21,380 bases of DNA from Beroe ovata (GCA_946803715.1 CAMPET010000211.1:30268-51647), one strand, 5' to 3'. Counted from the stretch's first letter, positions 1 through 8,973 are shown. Translations and numbers: made by a program. Notes: generated by a model from the sequence alone, not told the origin.

Positions 1-21
1 TGTGTGTGTGTGTGTGTGTGT
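1..21. repeat. (TG)n microsatellite at window edge
   Basis: Pure TG dinucleotide run that begins at or before the window edge. It is followed by TG-rich, impure sequence to about position 60. There is no sign of coding function. Confidence 0.9.
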
Positions 22-85
22 ATCTCTGCGTGTGTGTATGGGGTTTGTTTTTGGCTATGTGGTCGGCGGTCGCAGATATGGCACT

Positions 86-290
86 GACTATTGACTACCC
101 ACCATTGGAAAGAATTGTTCTTCTTTCTGAGAAAGTTTCTCTATGCAAAAGCGAGTCTCAACAGCGAAACCATACATTTGACACAAACCATTATGAGATT
201 GACGATCGACTCGTTGGACCGAGGGCAGACTATAATGACTATTGACTATTGACCATTGGCATTTGGCAAGAAATTGATCTTCTTCCTCTT
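86..290. repeat. Diverged direct repeat, TGACTATTGAC units
   Basis: The segment near 86-128 (TGACTATTGACTACCCACCATTGG, then AATTGTTCTTCTTTC) returns in diverged form at about 237-290. Both copies run from a TGACTATTGACTA motif into a CTTCTT tract. This looks like an old local duplication about 150 bp apart. I see no gene in it. Confidence 0.4.
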
Positions 291-310
291 GGAAGATCTG
301 CAGGCAATTT

Positions 311-440
311 GTGCCGGTATCGATGCAACAATGAGGCAACAATGAGGCAACAATAAGGCAACAATAAGGCAAAATTGTTGCATTACTGTTGTCTTATTAT
401 TGCGTTATTTTTTGCCTTATTGTTGCATCGACACCGGCAC
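311..440. repeat. Imperfect hairpin with internal GGCAACAATRA tandem repeat
   Basis: The left end GTGCCGGTATCGATGCAACA is the reverse complement, with one mismatch, of the right end TGTTGCATCGACACCGGCAC. Between them lie about four copies of an 11-bp GGCAACAATRA unit (about 332-375), and TTGCCTTATTGTTG answers on the other side. The whole could fold into a stem of about 130 bases. It is probably a small non-autonomous fold-back element; no target-site duplication is obvious. Confidence 0.65.
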
Positions 441-1854
441 TAGTTGTCGATCTGCTAAACTGTGAAATTAATCACAGGTAATTTAATGAAGTTATTTAAA
501 TCACAATCACAATTACATATCTGCATGTTTGAGTGACGCTCAATCACCAAGCGTGATTTCCAGAACACACGCACACACGCCCACACATAAATCATGATTA
601 AGCGATGGCATAATAATCAAATCTAAATTAACTGACAACCGATCGTGCGTATATATATATTGCGTATTATAATTAATCATTTCTCGCAGATATTATTTCT
701 CCGTTACATTATTGTAATAAATAGTTGCACCATCTGGATAATTGAATGGTTTAATGCAGCTAATCAAACTTAATTCATCTTCAGAGAGAGAGAGAATCAA
801 CTGATCCGAGCGCACATAAAAGCCGGGAGTGGACACTGGACGACTTATCATTTGTTGTCGCTCCGTTTAAAAGTATTTTTGGGCAGTTCGATTATATATC
901 GACACAAATTCAATCAGGGGCTATTGATAAAACGGATGCCGACAATTTTCCTCGGAAAATCTGTAAAATTTGACGTAGAAAGACATGAGATATATAGCAC
1001 TGGGAGAATTTTGTTGCAGGTTTATAACTGGCACGTCATGACATTGTTCATTCCCGAGCAATGAAAAATAAGTCACTTTCCCAGGAACCTATGTGAAAAT
1101 CCCATTGTCGTGAGAACCGGAATTAGGGTGGAGATTTCGCGCGCACGAATGACGAGATCTCGCGCGCGCGCGCTCTGTGATCGTGCAGGAGTGAGATGAC
1201 TATAGTTCATCTCGAGGATTAAAAACGTGTGGACACGCACATGAAAAGTAATAAGCGAATTGAAATAACCACTCAAAGATCCTACTTGACTCAGGAGATG
1301 GTATATCACACCGTACAGCAATGGTGGCAATAAACCGTCACGCAATCTGACTCGATTTAATGAAAAATAATGATATATATAACCACATTTGTAGTTGTAT
1401 GTGTGCATAGCTTGGATTCATTTTCATCAGATAGCTAGAAAAACTGCACGTTCATTATTATATGCATTGCCGGAGGTCTGGCCTGTCGATATGGGTCACG
1501 TGGTCAACGTGGGTCGTATCATCATCATGTGTGAGACGTGACTTATTAAACAGTGTGGGGTCATCTTATCTCAATCTCCTAAACGCAGGATTTGTCATCT
1601 CAAATAATAAAGTACTACTTTCAACAACTATGGCATCCCGTCACGACGGTTTATCAATTTCATTAAAATCTGTCTAATCCGTGAGAAAAAGTGTCACCTA
1701 CTCTGGTGTTGAACCATTGAGCATATGACAAATGAGAGGTGTCAAACGCATCGGTTTATATCAGTTCGTGCGTGGGGGGCCGCGGGGTATGTGGGGGACA
1801 AGATAACTTTTCCCACGATCGATGTGTTTGTGTGTATGTCTCAGTCTGTATGTC

Positions 1855-1858
<4 letters not shown>
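441..1858. other. Non-coding stretch, no gene recognised
   Basis: AT-rich sequence with no ORF resembling a known family. Features seen are a short (TA)n at about 650-660, GAGAGAGAG near 785-795, and an alternating CG run at about 1160-1172 flanked by other CGCG motifs (possible Z-DNA). At 922-948 a stretch beginning ATTGATAAAACGGA resembles part of the upstream region of the protease gene at 6408. Confidence 0.5.

Positions 1859-1916
<58 letters not shown>
1859..1916. repeat. (TG)n microsatellite, about 29 units
   Basis: An uninterrupted TG run of about 58 bases, preceded by impure TG/TCTG sequence from about 1823. It produces long valine/cysteine ORFs in two frames that are artefacts of the repeat. 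Confidence 0.95.
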
Positions 1917-1917
<1 letters not shown>

Positions 1918-1960
1918 TGTACTGTAACTGTGTGTCTGTGAAAGTGTTTTTGTTTTTCAG

Positions 1961-2081
1961 GGGCTCCTTCAAGAAAAAATTAGGAAGGCATTAGGAATTC
2001 TGCTGGAAGTAAGTCAAAAAGTAGTCCTAACTCCACCTAGGAATTCCTAAATGTCTTCTTAAGTGTTTCGTGAAGGAGCCC
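1961..2081. mobile_element. Fold-back MITE-like element, about 121 bp
   Basis: It opens with GGGCTCCTTCAAGAA and closes with the inverted CGTGAAGGAGCCC. The pairing continues inward, AGGAATTC near 1992 against GGAATTCCTAA near 2040, giving imperfect arms of about 45 bases round a short loop. There is no coding capacity. Size and structure suit a miniature inverted-repeat element; family not identified. Confidence 0.65.
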
Positions 2082-2097
2082 TTGGATACTATAGAGG

Positions 2098-2220
2098 CCA
2101 CATACTGGTGGCCACATACTGGTCGTCACATACTGGTGGTCACATACTGGTGGTCACATACTGGTGGTCACATACTGGTCGTCGCATAGTTATGGTCAGT
2201 CACATACTGGTCACATACCA
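2098..2220. repeat. 15-bp tandem repeat, CACATACTGGTGGT
   Basis: About eight copies of a 15-bp unit (CACATACTGGTGGTC), some with CGT replacing GGT, degenerating at the right end (GTCGCATAGTTATGGTCAGT). It is a simple minisatellite with no gene function visible. Confidence 0.9.
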
Positions 2221-4000
2221 CAGACAATTATATAAGATAGTTTTAGGAGTCACTTTAAGAAGTACAGAACCCAATCAAATCAAGCCAAATTTATAAATAG
2301 AATTGTCAGGATATTTTCACTTTCACGAGATGAAAAAAGTAAAAATTTACCCCTGCAGATCATTGTTGACGACGATTAAATTCAATTCCAATGTCTACGA
2401 AAGCAGAGGGGAATGTAGGTAGAACCAGAGAATTAATACCAAGTTTATGTCATGGGGAAACCAAACAACTCAATCGACGTGCCAATGACTCGGGCACCAT
2501 ACGTCAATCTAAACAAATTTCATCAAGTCATGAAAATAGTAAAATTATTCTAGTCGTACGATTCTGAAGCAAGAGGACCCATTCACTATTCAGAAGACAG
2601 GGATTTTGGCGGAGTCCAGCAATAGTTGTTCGAGCCGGAAATGCGTTTTCCACTTGCTAAAGTACAATGAACAGTTATCATACGGCCGGTTGTGAAAATC
2701 TGATCACACAGTAGTACTCATCAGTATTTGAGCAGCATTTTAATAGTAGCATTTTAATAGTATGAGCAGCATTTTAATAGTATGAAGTTGTGATCTTATA
2801 CCCCCCCACCCCCTCTCTCTCTCTCTCGCGAGTGTTTTCATAGCAGCGCGTGAAAATCAGTTAATTTAATCAACCCATGCATATTATCAACGTCAATTTC
2901 GTGTTAACAGCGTGGGGGAGCACACTGCGATATTCCGCGCACTTAAGTGACCAATTAGCAGCTCATTAACGCATATATTATATGAGAGACAATGATTCGC
3001 GCAATCATTTTTTACATTTCATTAAATAATAAAGTTTTTATAGTCTCGCCGCCGCCGCCGTCATCTCTCGGGATTGCGACAAGTTTGCCACATCTGCCGA
3101 GAGAGAGAGAGAGAGAGAGTGATTGCATCACCACACCGTACATCCGCCTAGGAATCACAATATGATATACCAACACGAGACACGTGTGTAATGATGATAC
3201 AATTGATGACACAATGATGACACAATTGCAGGAATACATGTGTTGAGTGTCATGGGATTAGACACGGCTCTGAATATGAATTAAGTCTTAGGAGTTTATA
3301 CTGCAGCATACCGTGAATTTTGTTTCAAGATGTCCTTAAATGCCGAGGAATTCAAAGATTACTTCTTCCAGATGCGATGACGATAACTATTTATAATGAG
3401 TGACCGAGACAGTGAATACTTGTGATCGGGCCTCAATATGTGATAGTAGAGTTCCAAACACAACTTCCCATAAACCAACGCGGTTTATAAAGGATGTTGC
3501 GAGAAATACCGATTTGATATTTATTAGTACACAGTATTACGAGATTGCACAGAGTATGACTGACCACGCCCAGAAGGAAACCCCACGACCCCACACCCTG
3601 ACAAGGCCCAAGATACCCAAGGAGAGGGCAACCCAATTGAAAATAACAACATGCAGGAATGAGAGTTTACCTCCACTGAGATAGATGAGGGCAGTAACAT
3701 CCAGGTCTGCTCAGCTCCCTTCAGCAAATAGTCAGGTAATTGTCAGGGGAGAGCTGATGCTTCACTACAGTGGACCTGAAACAGTCATTTAGAAAGAGAA
3801 AAAGGTCAGTACCAGGATCGACCGAATTCTGGAATGGAAGAATGCAATAACAATGGAAGCATTAATTTGTGTGAGTGGGGCTATATTCAAGTGATTTGAG
3901 TAAGCATGCCTGAATTCCAGCAGGAAGCTACGATATACTTGATCTAAGAGAATCACTGCCCATATCTATAACGATACACGTGCCGCTATATCGTGCGATA
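2221..4000. other. Non-coding stretch with simple repeats, no gene recognised
   Basis: Mostly AT-rich sequence. It contains three partial copies of TATGAGCAGCATTTTAATAG at 2726-2785, a polypyrimidine tract of C7 then (CT)n at 2801-2827, and (GA)n at 3099-3119. The ORF at 3400-3684 has no recognisable domain, no signal peptide and no promoter context, so I do not call it a gene. Confidence 0.5.
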
Positions 4001-4010
4001 ATCCTTCCCA

Positions 4011-4017
4011 TATAAAA
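4011..4017 (+). promoter_or_regulatory. TATA box (TATAAAA) for the cysteine-rich peptide gene
   Basis: TATAAAA occurs about 100 bases upstream of the peptide ATG at 4119, which places a transcription start near 4040-4045 and a 5' leader of about 75 bases. The leader carries a three-codon upstream ORF (ATG at 4108) whose TGA overlaps the ATG at 4119. Confidence 0.55.
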
Positions 4018-4118
4018 CCCCGTTGCTCCTCATAATAAGGCATTCATATTGATAGAAGGACCACAAATATTTTTCTTCACTCAAACGTTCTTATCCATAA
4101 TAATAATATGGGGAAGTG

Positions 4119-4469
4119 ATGCTCGTGTTGCTCGCTGATGATACTTTGTTTTGCGATTACTACCACATGGATGCTGAAGGGCGTACAAACGTTCCCACAG
4201 ATCTGATCATATGTCCAGAACACCGTGAGGCCCTCCTAGACTTGATCTCCTCGAACAAGTGCTCTGCAGGGGAGCGAGTCTCGCTGTGGGACATGCCGGA
4301 GCTGGTGGATCAGCTGGTCAAGCTGCTCCTGGAGGAGGAGGATAGGAAGAGGAGAGCTGCCGCACCACCTGGCTGTACGAGGAGATGCAGTCCGAGTTGC
4401 CGGAACGTCTGCACGAATCATTGCTACTGGGACTGTGACAATTTTCCCGACGAGTGTGAACAGACGTGA
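4119..4469 (+). CDS. Cysteine-rich pro-peptide with RKRR cleavage site (novel, hypothetical)
   Basis: An ORF of 116 codons with GC content above its surroundings. Residues 1-79 form an acidic, partly helical pro-region (WDMPELVDQLVKLLLEEE) ending in RKRR (76-79), a furin-type site. The predicted mature tail (80-116) has seven cysteines. The first six fall every fourth residue (86, 90, 94, 98, 102, 106; CX3C spacing), followed by Cys113. Such tails occur in secreted defence, signalling and venom-like peptides, but I recognise no specific family. The N-terminus is odd: from this ATG only a very short hydrophobic stretch is read. The frame of the upstream ATG at 4108 runs past its TGA into a longer hydrophobic run, so a missed exon, frameshift or sequence error at the signal peptide is possible. 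A TATA box lies upstream, and ATTAAA near 4625 could be a poly(A) signal. The ORF and cysteine pattern are observed; secretion and processing are inferred. Confidence 0.55.
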   Translation: MLVLLADDTLFCDYYHMDAEGRTNVPTDLIICPEHREALLDLISSNKCSAGERVSLWDMPELVDQLVKLLLEEEDRKRRAAAPPGCTRRCSPSCRNVCTNHCYWDCDNFPDECEQT

Positions 4470-4485
4470 GGGTGTGCCCTGCCCT

Positions 4486-4533
4486 TAGGAAATTGAACTT
4501 AGGTAATTGAACTAACTTAGGAAATTGAACTTG
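4486..4533. repeat. Short tandem repeat TTAGGAAATTGAACT
   Basis: Three imperfect copies of TTAGGAAATTGAACT (one has GGTAATTG) lie directly after the peptide gene's stop codon, probably in its 3' UTR. Confidence 0.75.
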
Positions 4534-4860
4534 CCGAAGTGAGAGGTAAAGTGACATCATGAAATAGCTGCCAAATAGCTGAGCACAACACTATTGACTA
4601 TGCAATCAATTACAATGATTATTAATTAAAGATCACTTTCTTCTATTAACAATTATAACCTATCCCAGTATCCCAACCTATGTTTACCTACTGTATAATG
4701 TGTTTGATTTTGTAGGGAATGCCGAATTGTTTTACGACTAGAAAACCCGCCAAGTGGACGTGTTACACTACCCAGTGGAAAGACAAAAGGACGTTGCTTT
4801 AGAACGACAGCTAAACATGACCTGTATGGCGGATCAGGAGGCTCACCTGGAATTTTATCT

Positions 4861-5325
4861 CTGAAAAATGGAATTTGACCCTTCTGCTCCGCACGTGGAT
4901 CACAGGGCTCATCTTAGGTGAGCCTTCTGATCCACGTGGCGCTTCTCTGGGGTCAAGTCAAAATTCGGTGATCCTCCTGATCCACCTTAGGTGGATCAGG
5001 AGGGTCACTCAAATCCAATTTGACCCCAGGGAAGCGCAACATGTATCAGAAGGGTCACCCAAGATGAACCCTGTGATCCACGTGTGGATCAGGAGGGTCA
5101 CACGGAAAAATAGAATTTGACCCTCCTGATCCATACACGTGGATCACCGAGTTCACTTAGGTGACCCTTCTGATCCACGTTGCGCTTCCCTGGGGTCAAA
5201 TTGGATTTGAGTGATCATCGAATTTTGACTTGACCCCAGAGAAGCGCCACGTGGATCAGAAGGCTCACCTAAGATGAGCCCTGTGATCCACGTGCGGAGC
5301 AGAAGGGTCAAATTCCATTTTTCAG
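4861..5325. mobile_element. 465-bp nested palindrome (fold-back element)
   Basis: The first ~115 bases, from CTGAAAAATGGAATTTGACC, are repeated almost perfectly in reverse complement at the other end (GGTCAAATTCCATTTTTCAG). Inside is a second pair, CTCAAATCCAATTTGACCCC against GGGGTCAAATTGGATTTGAG. The left arm carries a further ~42-base palindrome (about 4969-5011) that the right arm lacks. The motif GTGGATCAGGAGGGTCA and variants occur many times in both orientations. Two ORFs within it are by-products of the repeats. An ambiguous base at 5326 lies exactly at its edge, as expected if a hairpin stopped sequencing. No transposase is present. Confidence 0.85.
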
Positions 5326-5326
5326 N

Positions 5327-5660
5327 TGGCCCGGCGTGGCGGCGTTTCGGCGGCGTGGAACAAAATTTTATCAAAATTTATGTTTTAATTTCCAGGCCCA
5401 AAAAAATGTGACGTACTAGCGCGCGTGAAACAATGATTAAACGAGTGTGGTTTTTACAGCATTTATGCCCAAAACTCCCAAGTGAGGCTGTCCGCGGAAA
5501 TTTAATTTTCACATGTGGCCTTAAAATTAATTTTTTTCCAAATTTTTTGTGAAATTTTTAAAATTTTCACGCCACGCCGACATGAGATTGAGAGGTTTCG
5601 GCGTGGCGGCGTGTGAGAATGTGCCGGCGTGGCGGCGTCCGGCGGCGGCGTGCATCACTG
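5327..5660. repeat. GC-rich GGCGTGGCGGCGT repeat block
   Basis: GGCGTGGCGGCGT occurs at about 5334, 5600 and 5625, and in inverted form (CACGCCACGCCGA) at about 5569. Very AT-rich sequence lies between them. The inverted pair at 5569-5612 can form a stem. It looks like a composite or decayed repeat next to the palindrome. No gene is seen through to 5936. Confidence 0.55.
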
Positions 5661-6321
5661 GTCAATTAGGTCTTAGATTTTTTGTAATCGGCGTCGAAAG
5701 TTGGGAAAAGGGTTGCGAAAAACGACTATGCGATATAGGATCCGCGAGCGTTGCTAGGCGACGTAGCAGTTGCACGTGCAAATTAAGTAAAAGCGCGCGC
5801 GTCAATGCTATTGCCATTTCGTTGTTCTTATGTTTTGATCCGTTTCAATTTTGATGCTCACCCCTTAAATTTCTTTAATTCACTTCTTATCCGATATTTG
5901 ACGGGCGTTCTAGATATATAAATATAATATTATGTTAAAAAATTGTCAAAATTTCGAACATAATCATACCTAGCTGTTGCCAGTGGCCACTGTCCGAGAA
6001 CAATGAAGAGTCATATGTTCCCCCATTTCTCGACCATTATATCCTTGTGACAATGTCACAAACAAGTGAACGACCTTTTCACGGTTTATATTATAATTTC
6101 TGGGAATATTGGGAAATATATTGTCGACCACATTTGTGTTCGGCATTTTGGCAGCTAGGTGCCTTTATTCGAACAATTCCCGTTCTTTGAACACGGTGAG
6201 ACATCACAGTGGTATTGATAAAACGGAGTGCTGATAATTCCCAGAAATTTATTATGCTCTTTTATTATTTTGAACCACATAATCGCGGCCAATGGCAGTT
6301 GTGACAGCATTGTGTGACATG

Positions 6322-6329
6322 TATTTATA
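6322..6329 (+). promoter_or_regulatory. TATA box of protease-lectin gene, copy 1
   Basis: TATTTATA followed by GGGGTGGTAGTTGAGTTCC lies about 80 bases before the ATG at 6408. The same box and the roughly 75 bases after it are conserved in copy 2 (14028-14035), while DNA just upstream has diverged, which supports this as core promoter and 5' UTR. Confidence 0.6.
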
Positions 6330-6407
6330 GGGGTGGTAGTTGAGTTCCCCCATTCAACTTAGACATTCGCTAACACACTCGGATATATCACAAGCGTGAA
6401 TAGTAGT

Positions 6408-8054
6408 ATGCTGGTGTCCCTCATACTGACCCTACTACTACCCCATGTGGTGGTGTCAAACACCTCTATAGACGACGTGAAGCGGCTATTTGATAACACC
6501 ATCGCGAGATGGGGTGTCAAGATCACGGGTAAGCGGGACTACCAGGAGAGGTTTAACCGACTGGTCCAGGCGAAGAAGAGTGTCGACTCCACGGCAACTG
6601 GGGTTCACCTAGAGTTTTTGAACCGGTTCTCCGTAAACAACAATGCAGAGCAACGCGAACTGGAGTCATTGACACGTGCTCAGTCTAATCGTACGATGGA
6701 GCATATGGCATCCCTTTCTGACGGCTACAACACCGCTGATATGCTCAGCACCGTCCCGGGGAGACTGGAGAAACGATGGGAATTACCGGACGAGTTCAAC
6801 TACTGGGAGAAGGAGCTGGGCCTACACCGAGTGGAGGATCAGATGGCTTGTGGGTGTTGCTGGGTATTCCCCGGTAAAGTCGCGTTGGAAGCCCTATACA
6901 AGCAATTGACTGGGGATGACGAGCAGTTCTCAGCCCAGTTGTTTGTTGATTGTGCCTTCTCGCACACTGGTTGTGTTGGTGGAGAATCGAAAACCGTGTT
7001 CAATATGGTACGGGACACCCAGTATGTGATGGGCGAGGCTGATTTTCCCTACACTGCAGATTACCAGCCCTGCCAATTCAGAGATAAGATCAAGAGTGGG
7101 GAAGGCAACAGGATGCACAAGGCTTGGCTCCAGAATTGGTATCCCATTGGAAATTCTGAAGAGGCATTTCTGATTCATCTCTTTATGTCGCCCGTCTCCT
7201 TTGGGTCGTATATCAGCATCAATTACTTCTCCTATTCGGGTGGGATTTACAGTGATTCGCTATGCGCCATCGAGGCCACAGGACATGCTCAGCTCCTAGT
7301 AGGATATACAGAGAAATACATGAGGGTGAGGGGGAGCTATGGACACTACTTCGGAGAAAATGGCTACATTAACTACAAGCGGAACAGCCCTCACAACCTG
7401 TCGTGCAGGTTCTTTCAGTTCGGCTTCGTCGGCTACATGGCGATCGCTAGAGATATCGAGTATGTATTCTGCGCTGATGCCAAGGCAGTGACTCGCGACG
7501 TATGTCGGGAATCGTGTCTCAGCATGAACAAGGAGGGGGAAACGGGTTGGGATCTGGCTGTGGTCCCCACCAAAGGGCACAGTGAACGGCTGTGTGCCAT
7601 GGCTAACGAGCGATGGCCGGGCGTCAAGAAGCTTGATGACAGATTCAACCTGCTGTGGATAGGTGCGCATAAAAATGCAAATGGTCGTTACGTGTTCAAC
7701 GATGGATCCTCTCCCTACCATATGGCATACTACTTCTACCAATTTCCAATTTCAAAGAACAAAAAATATATGCTAGTGAACAAAAACTCTGGTGTCTGGA
7801 TAACAAAGGGTGGACAAGAGATCAGGAATTACAAAGCGAGGGGATTCTGCAGTCGCATAAGGACATGCTACGACTTCACATCACAATTGGCAGGCCTCGG
7901 ATCGGTTTCGTACAGCACAGGTGGGGAGTTAGTAGAGGGTTCGACTGCTCACGTGACCTGTGAAAGTGGGTACATTGTGGAGGGGAATGCCCATCTCACC
8001 TGCATTGCTGGGCAGTGGAATGGTGACGACAGTAATCTGCCAAAGTGTGTGTAG
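6408..8054 (+). CDS. Secreted papain-like protease / C-type lectin / sushi protein, copy 1
   Basis: A single-exon ORF of 548 aa. Residues 1-18 are a signal peptide (MLVSLILTLLLPHVVVS). Residues 20-123 are an I29-like pro-region (YQERFNRL, FLNRF) ending in a KR pair (122-123). Residues 126-345 form a peptidase C1A domain: oxyanion Gln145, catalytic Cys151 in CGCCW (usually CGSCW), GCVGG at 188-192, and catalytic His293 in GHAQLLVGY. The Asn of the family's NSWG is replaced, the segment reading GSYGHYFGENGY with Gly at 309. Residues 352-481 form a C-type lectin-like domain (WDLAVVP, LLWIGAHKN, ARGFC) without clear Ca2+-binding EPN/WND motifs. Residues 487-548 form a sushi/CCP module with Cys487, 518, 532 and 547. 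I begin at the ATG at 6408, because the same frame upstream has only GTG. Predicted role: secreted, cell-surface or matrix recognition with weak or altered proteolysis. It lies in an inverted duplication and points toward the 3' end of the transporter. AATAAA at 8274, just past the duplication, is a possible poly(A) signal. Confidence 0.93.
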   Translation: MLVSLILTLLLPHVVVSNTSIDDVKRLFDNTIARWGVKITGKRDYQERFNRLVQAKKSVDSTATGVHLEFLNRFSVNNNAEQRELESLTRAQSNRTMEHMASLSDGYNTADMLSTVPGRLEKRWELPDEFNYWEKELGLHRVEDQMACGCCWVFPGKVALEALYKQLTGDDEQFSAQLFVDCAFSHTGCVGGESKTVFNMVRDTQYVMGEADFPYTADYQPCQFRDKIKSGEGNRMHKAWLQNWYPIGNSEEAFLIHLFMSPVSFGSYISINYFSYSGGIYSDSLCAIEATGHAQLLVGYTEKYMRVRGSYGHYFGENGYINYKRNSPHNLSCRFFQFGFVGYMAIARDIEYVFCADAKAVTRDVCRESCLSMNKEGETGWDLAVVPTKGHSERLCAMANERWPGVKKLDDRFNLLWIGAHKNANGRYVFNDGSSPYHMAYYFYQFPISKNKKYMLVNKNSGVWITKGGQEIRNYKARGFCSRIRTCYDFTSQLAGLGSVSYSTGGELVEGSTAHVTCESGYIVEGNAHLTCIAGQWNGDDSNLPKCV

Positions 8055-8248
8055 GACACGTTCTTCATTCTTCATCAATCATGATACATCTTGACTTATA
8101 ATTATCATTGCACCGACATGTTTTCCTTTGTATTGATACCGGGATGGATAAATAAGTTTTCGAAGGGAATTTCTGGTATTCTCTTGGTTTTGCGGATGAA
8201 AATAGATTCTCTTTATTTGTCTATGTGTTTGAATCGGTGTGCACGTAT

Positions 8249-8875
8249 GAAAATAATTAAATGGATACATGAAAATAAAATTAAAATGAAATCGTTGCCC
8301 CGAAAAGTGAAAAAGAACAGAAAGACCAACGTGATAAACAACGTGATAAAGCACCACCATTAGAAATGAGCCCCAGTTCACTATCATAGCAGTAGCACGT
8401 GTTCATCTAGCAACGCGCATTCTAGTTTAAAATCTGCACGTGCAACACACTCCATTTCGTGACGTACAACCGGACAAACAAACAAACAACCAAATTATAA
8501 TAGAGATTTCATAAATTTCATAGTTCATTGATTTTCAGTTCTTCTCATTTGAGTGCACACAACTTCAGCTTGAGAAAGATTGAATAAACGTCGTATCGAA
8601 ATTAATAAATAAAACCATTTTACACGTAAGCAAAGCAACAAAATCAACAAAAGCCATTAGCGCAATGCAGCAACAATAATCAGCAAGGTAGCAAAAGCCA
8701 AAAACAGGAAGCACAGCAAAATGAATAACAGCGAAATCATGAAGCAATGAGTTTTATCCATTCTATTAAATAAATCACGACGTAGGTATATTATGTAACT
8801 CATGAGGACGTCTCAGCCGTTGAAATGTAGCGGTAACAGTGGCTTGCTTTCCAATCGTCACAACTCACATAACAT
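8249..8875. other. Spacer without recognised gene
   Basis: AT-rich sequence with short CAAA-type repeats (AAACAAACAAACAA near 8476) and an A-rich CAACAAAA segment at 8620-8720. The ORFs here have no recognisable domain. Confidence 0.45.
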
Positions 8876-8973
8876 TGTTACATCACACCTATTCGGTGCG
8901 TATTGCCCAAATTTCACTCGGCTTCGCCTCGAGAAATATGGCCAAATACGCACCTTATAGGTGTGATGTAACA
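8876..8973. mobile_element. 98-bp hairpin (fold-back element)
   Basis: TGTTACATCACACCTAT opens and ATAGGTGTGATGTAACA closes the element. Pairing extends through GGTGCGTATT against AATACGCACC to a loop containing CTCGGCTTCGCCTCGAG. The outer stem is essentially perfect. It is a MITE-like element with no coding capacity. Confidence 0.75.

Larger units (their letters stand above)
5937..8248 (+). repeat. Inverted segmental duplication, arm 1
   Basis: About 2.3 kb that recurs in reverse complement at 12109-14407. It includes about 470 bases of upstream DNA, the whole protease-lectin-sushi gene and about 195 bases downstream. Homology stops sharply on the right at GCACGTAT (8248) and fades on the left near 5920-5940. 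The upstream flanks carry several indels (about 24 bp extra here near 6105-6130) and diverge strongly at 6262-6310. The first 330 coding bases look identical and the downstream flank differs at about three sites. The spacer between arms is about 3.9 kb. Confidence 0.93.

Noticed and set aside
1725-1994. ORFs through the (TG)n tract
   Set aside because: Cys/Val repeats arise from the microsatellite in any frame.
4875-5374. ORFs of 81 and 73 codons on opposite strands
   Set aside because: They lie within the 465-bp palindrome and encode nearly the same residues on both strands because the DNA is inverted-repeated; there is no domain or promoter.
7296-7742. Antisense ORF of 148 codons within the protease gene, and its partner at 12615-13061
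   Set aside because: Both are mirror-frame shadows of the same well-supported protease-lectin coding sequence; conservation of the sense frame explains them.
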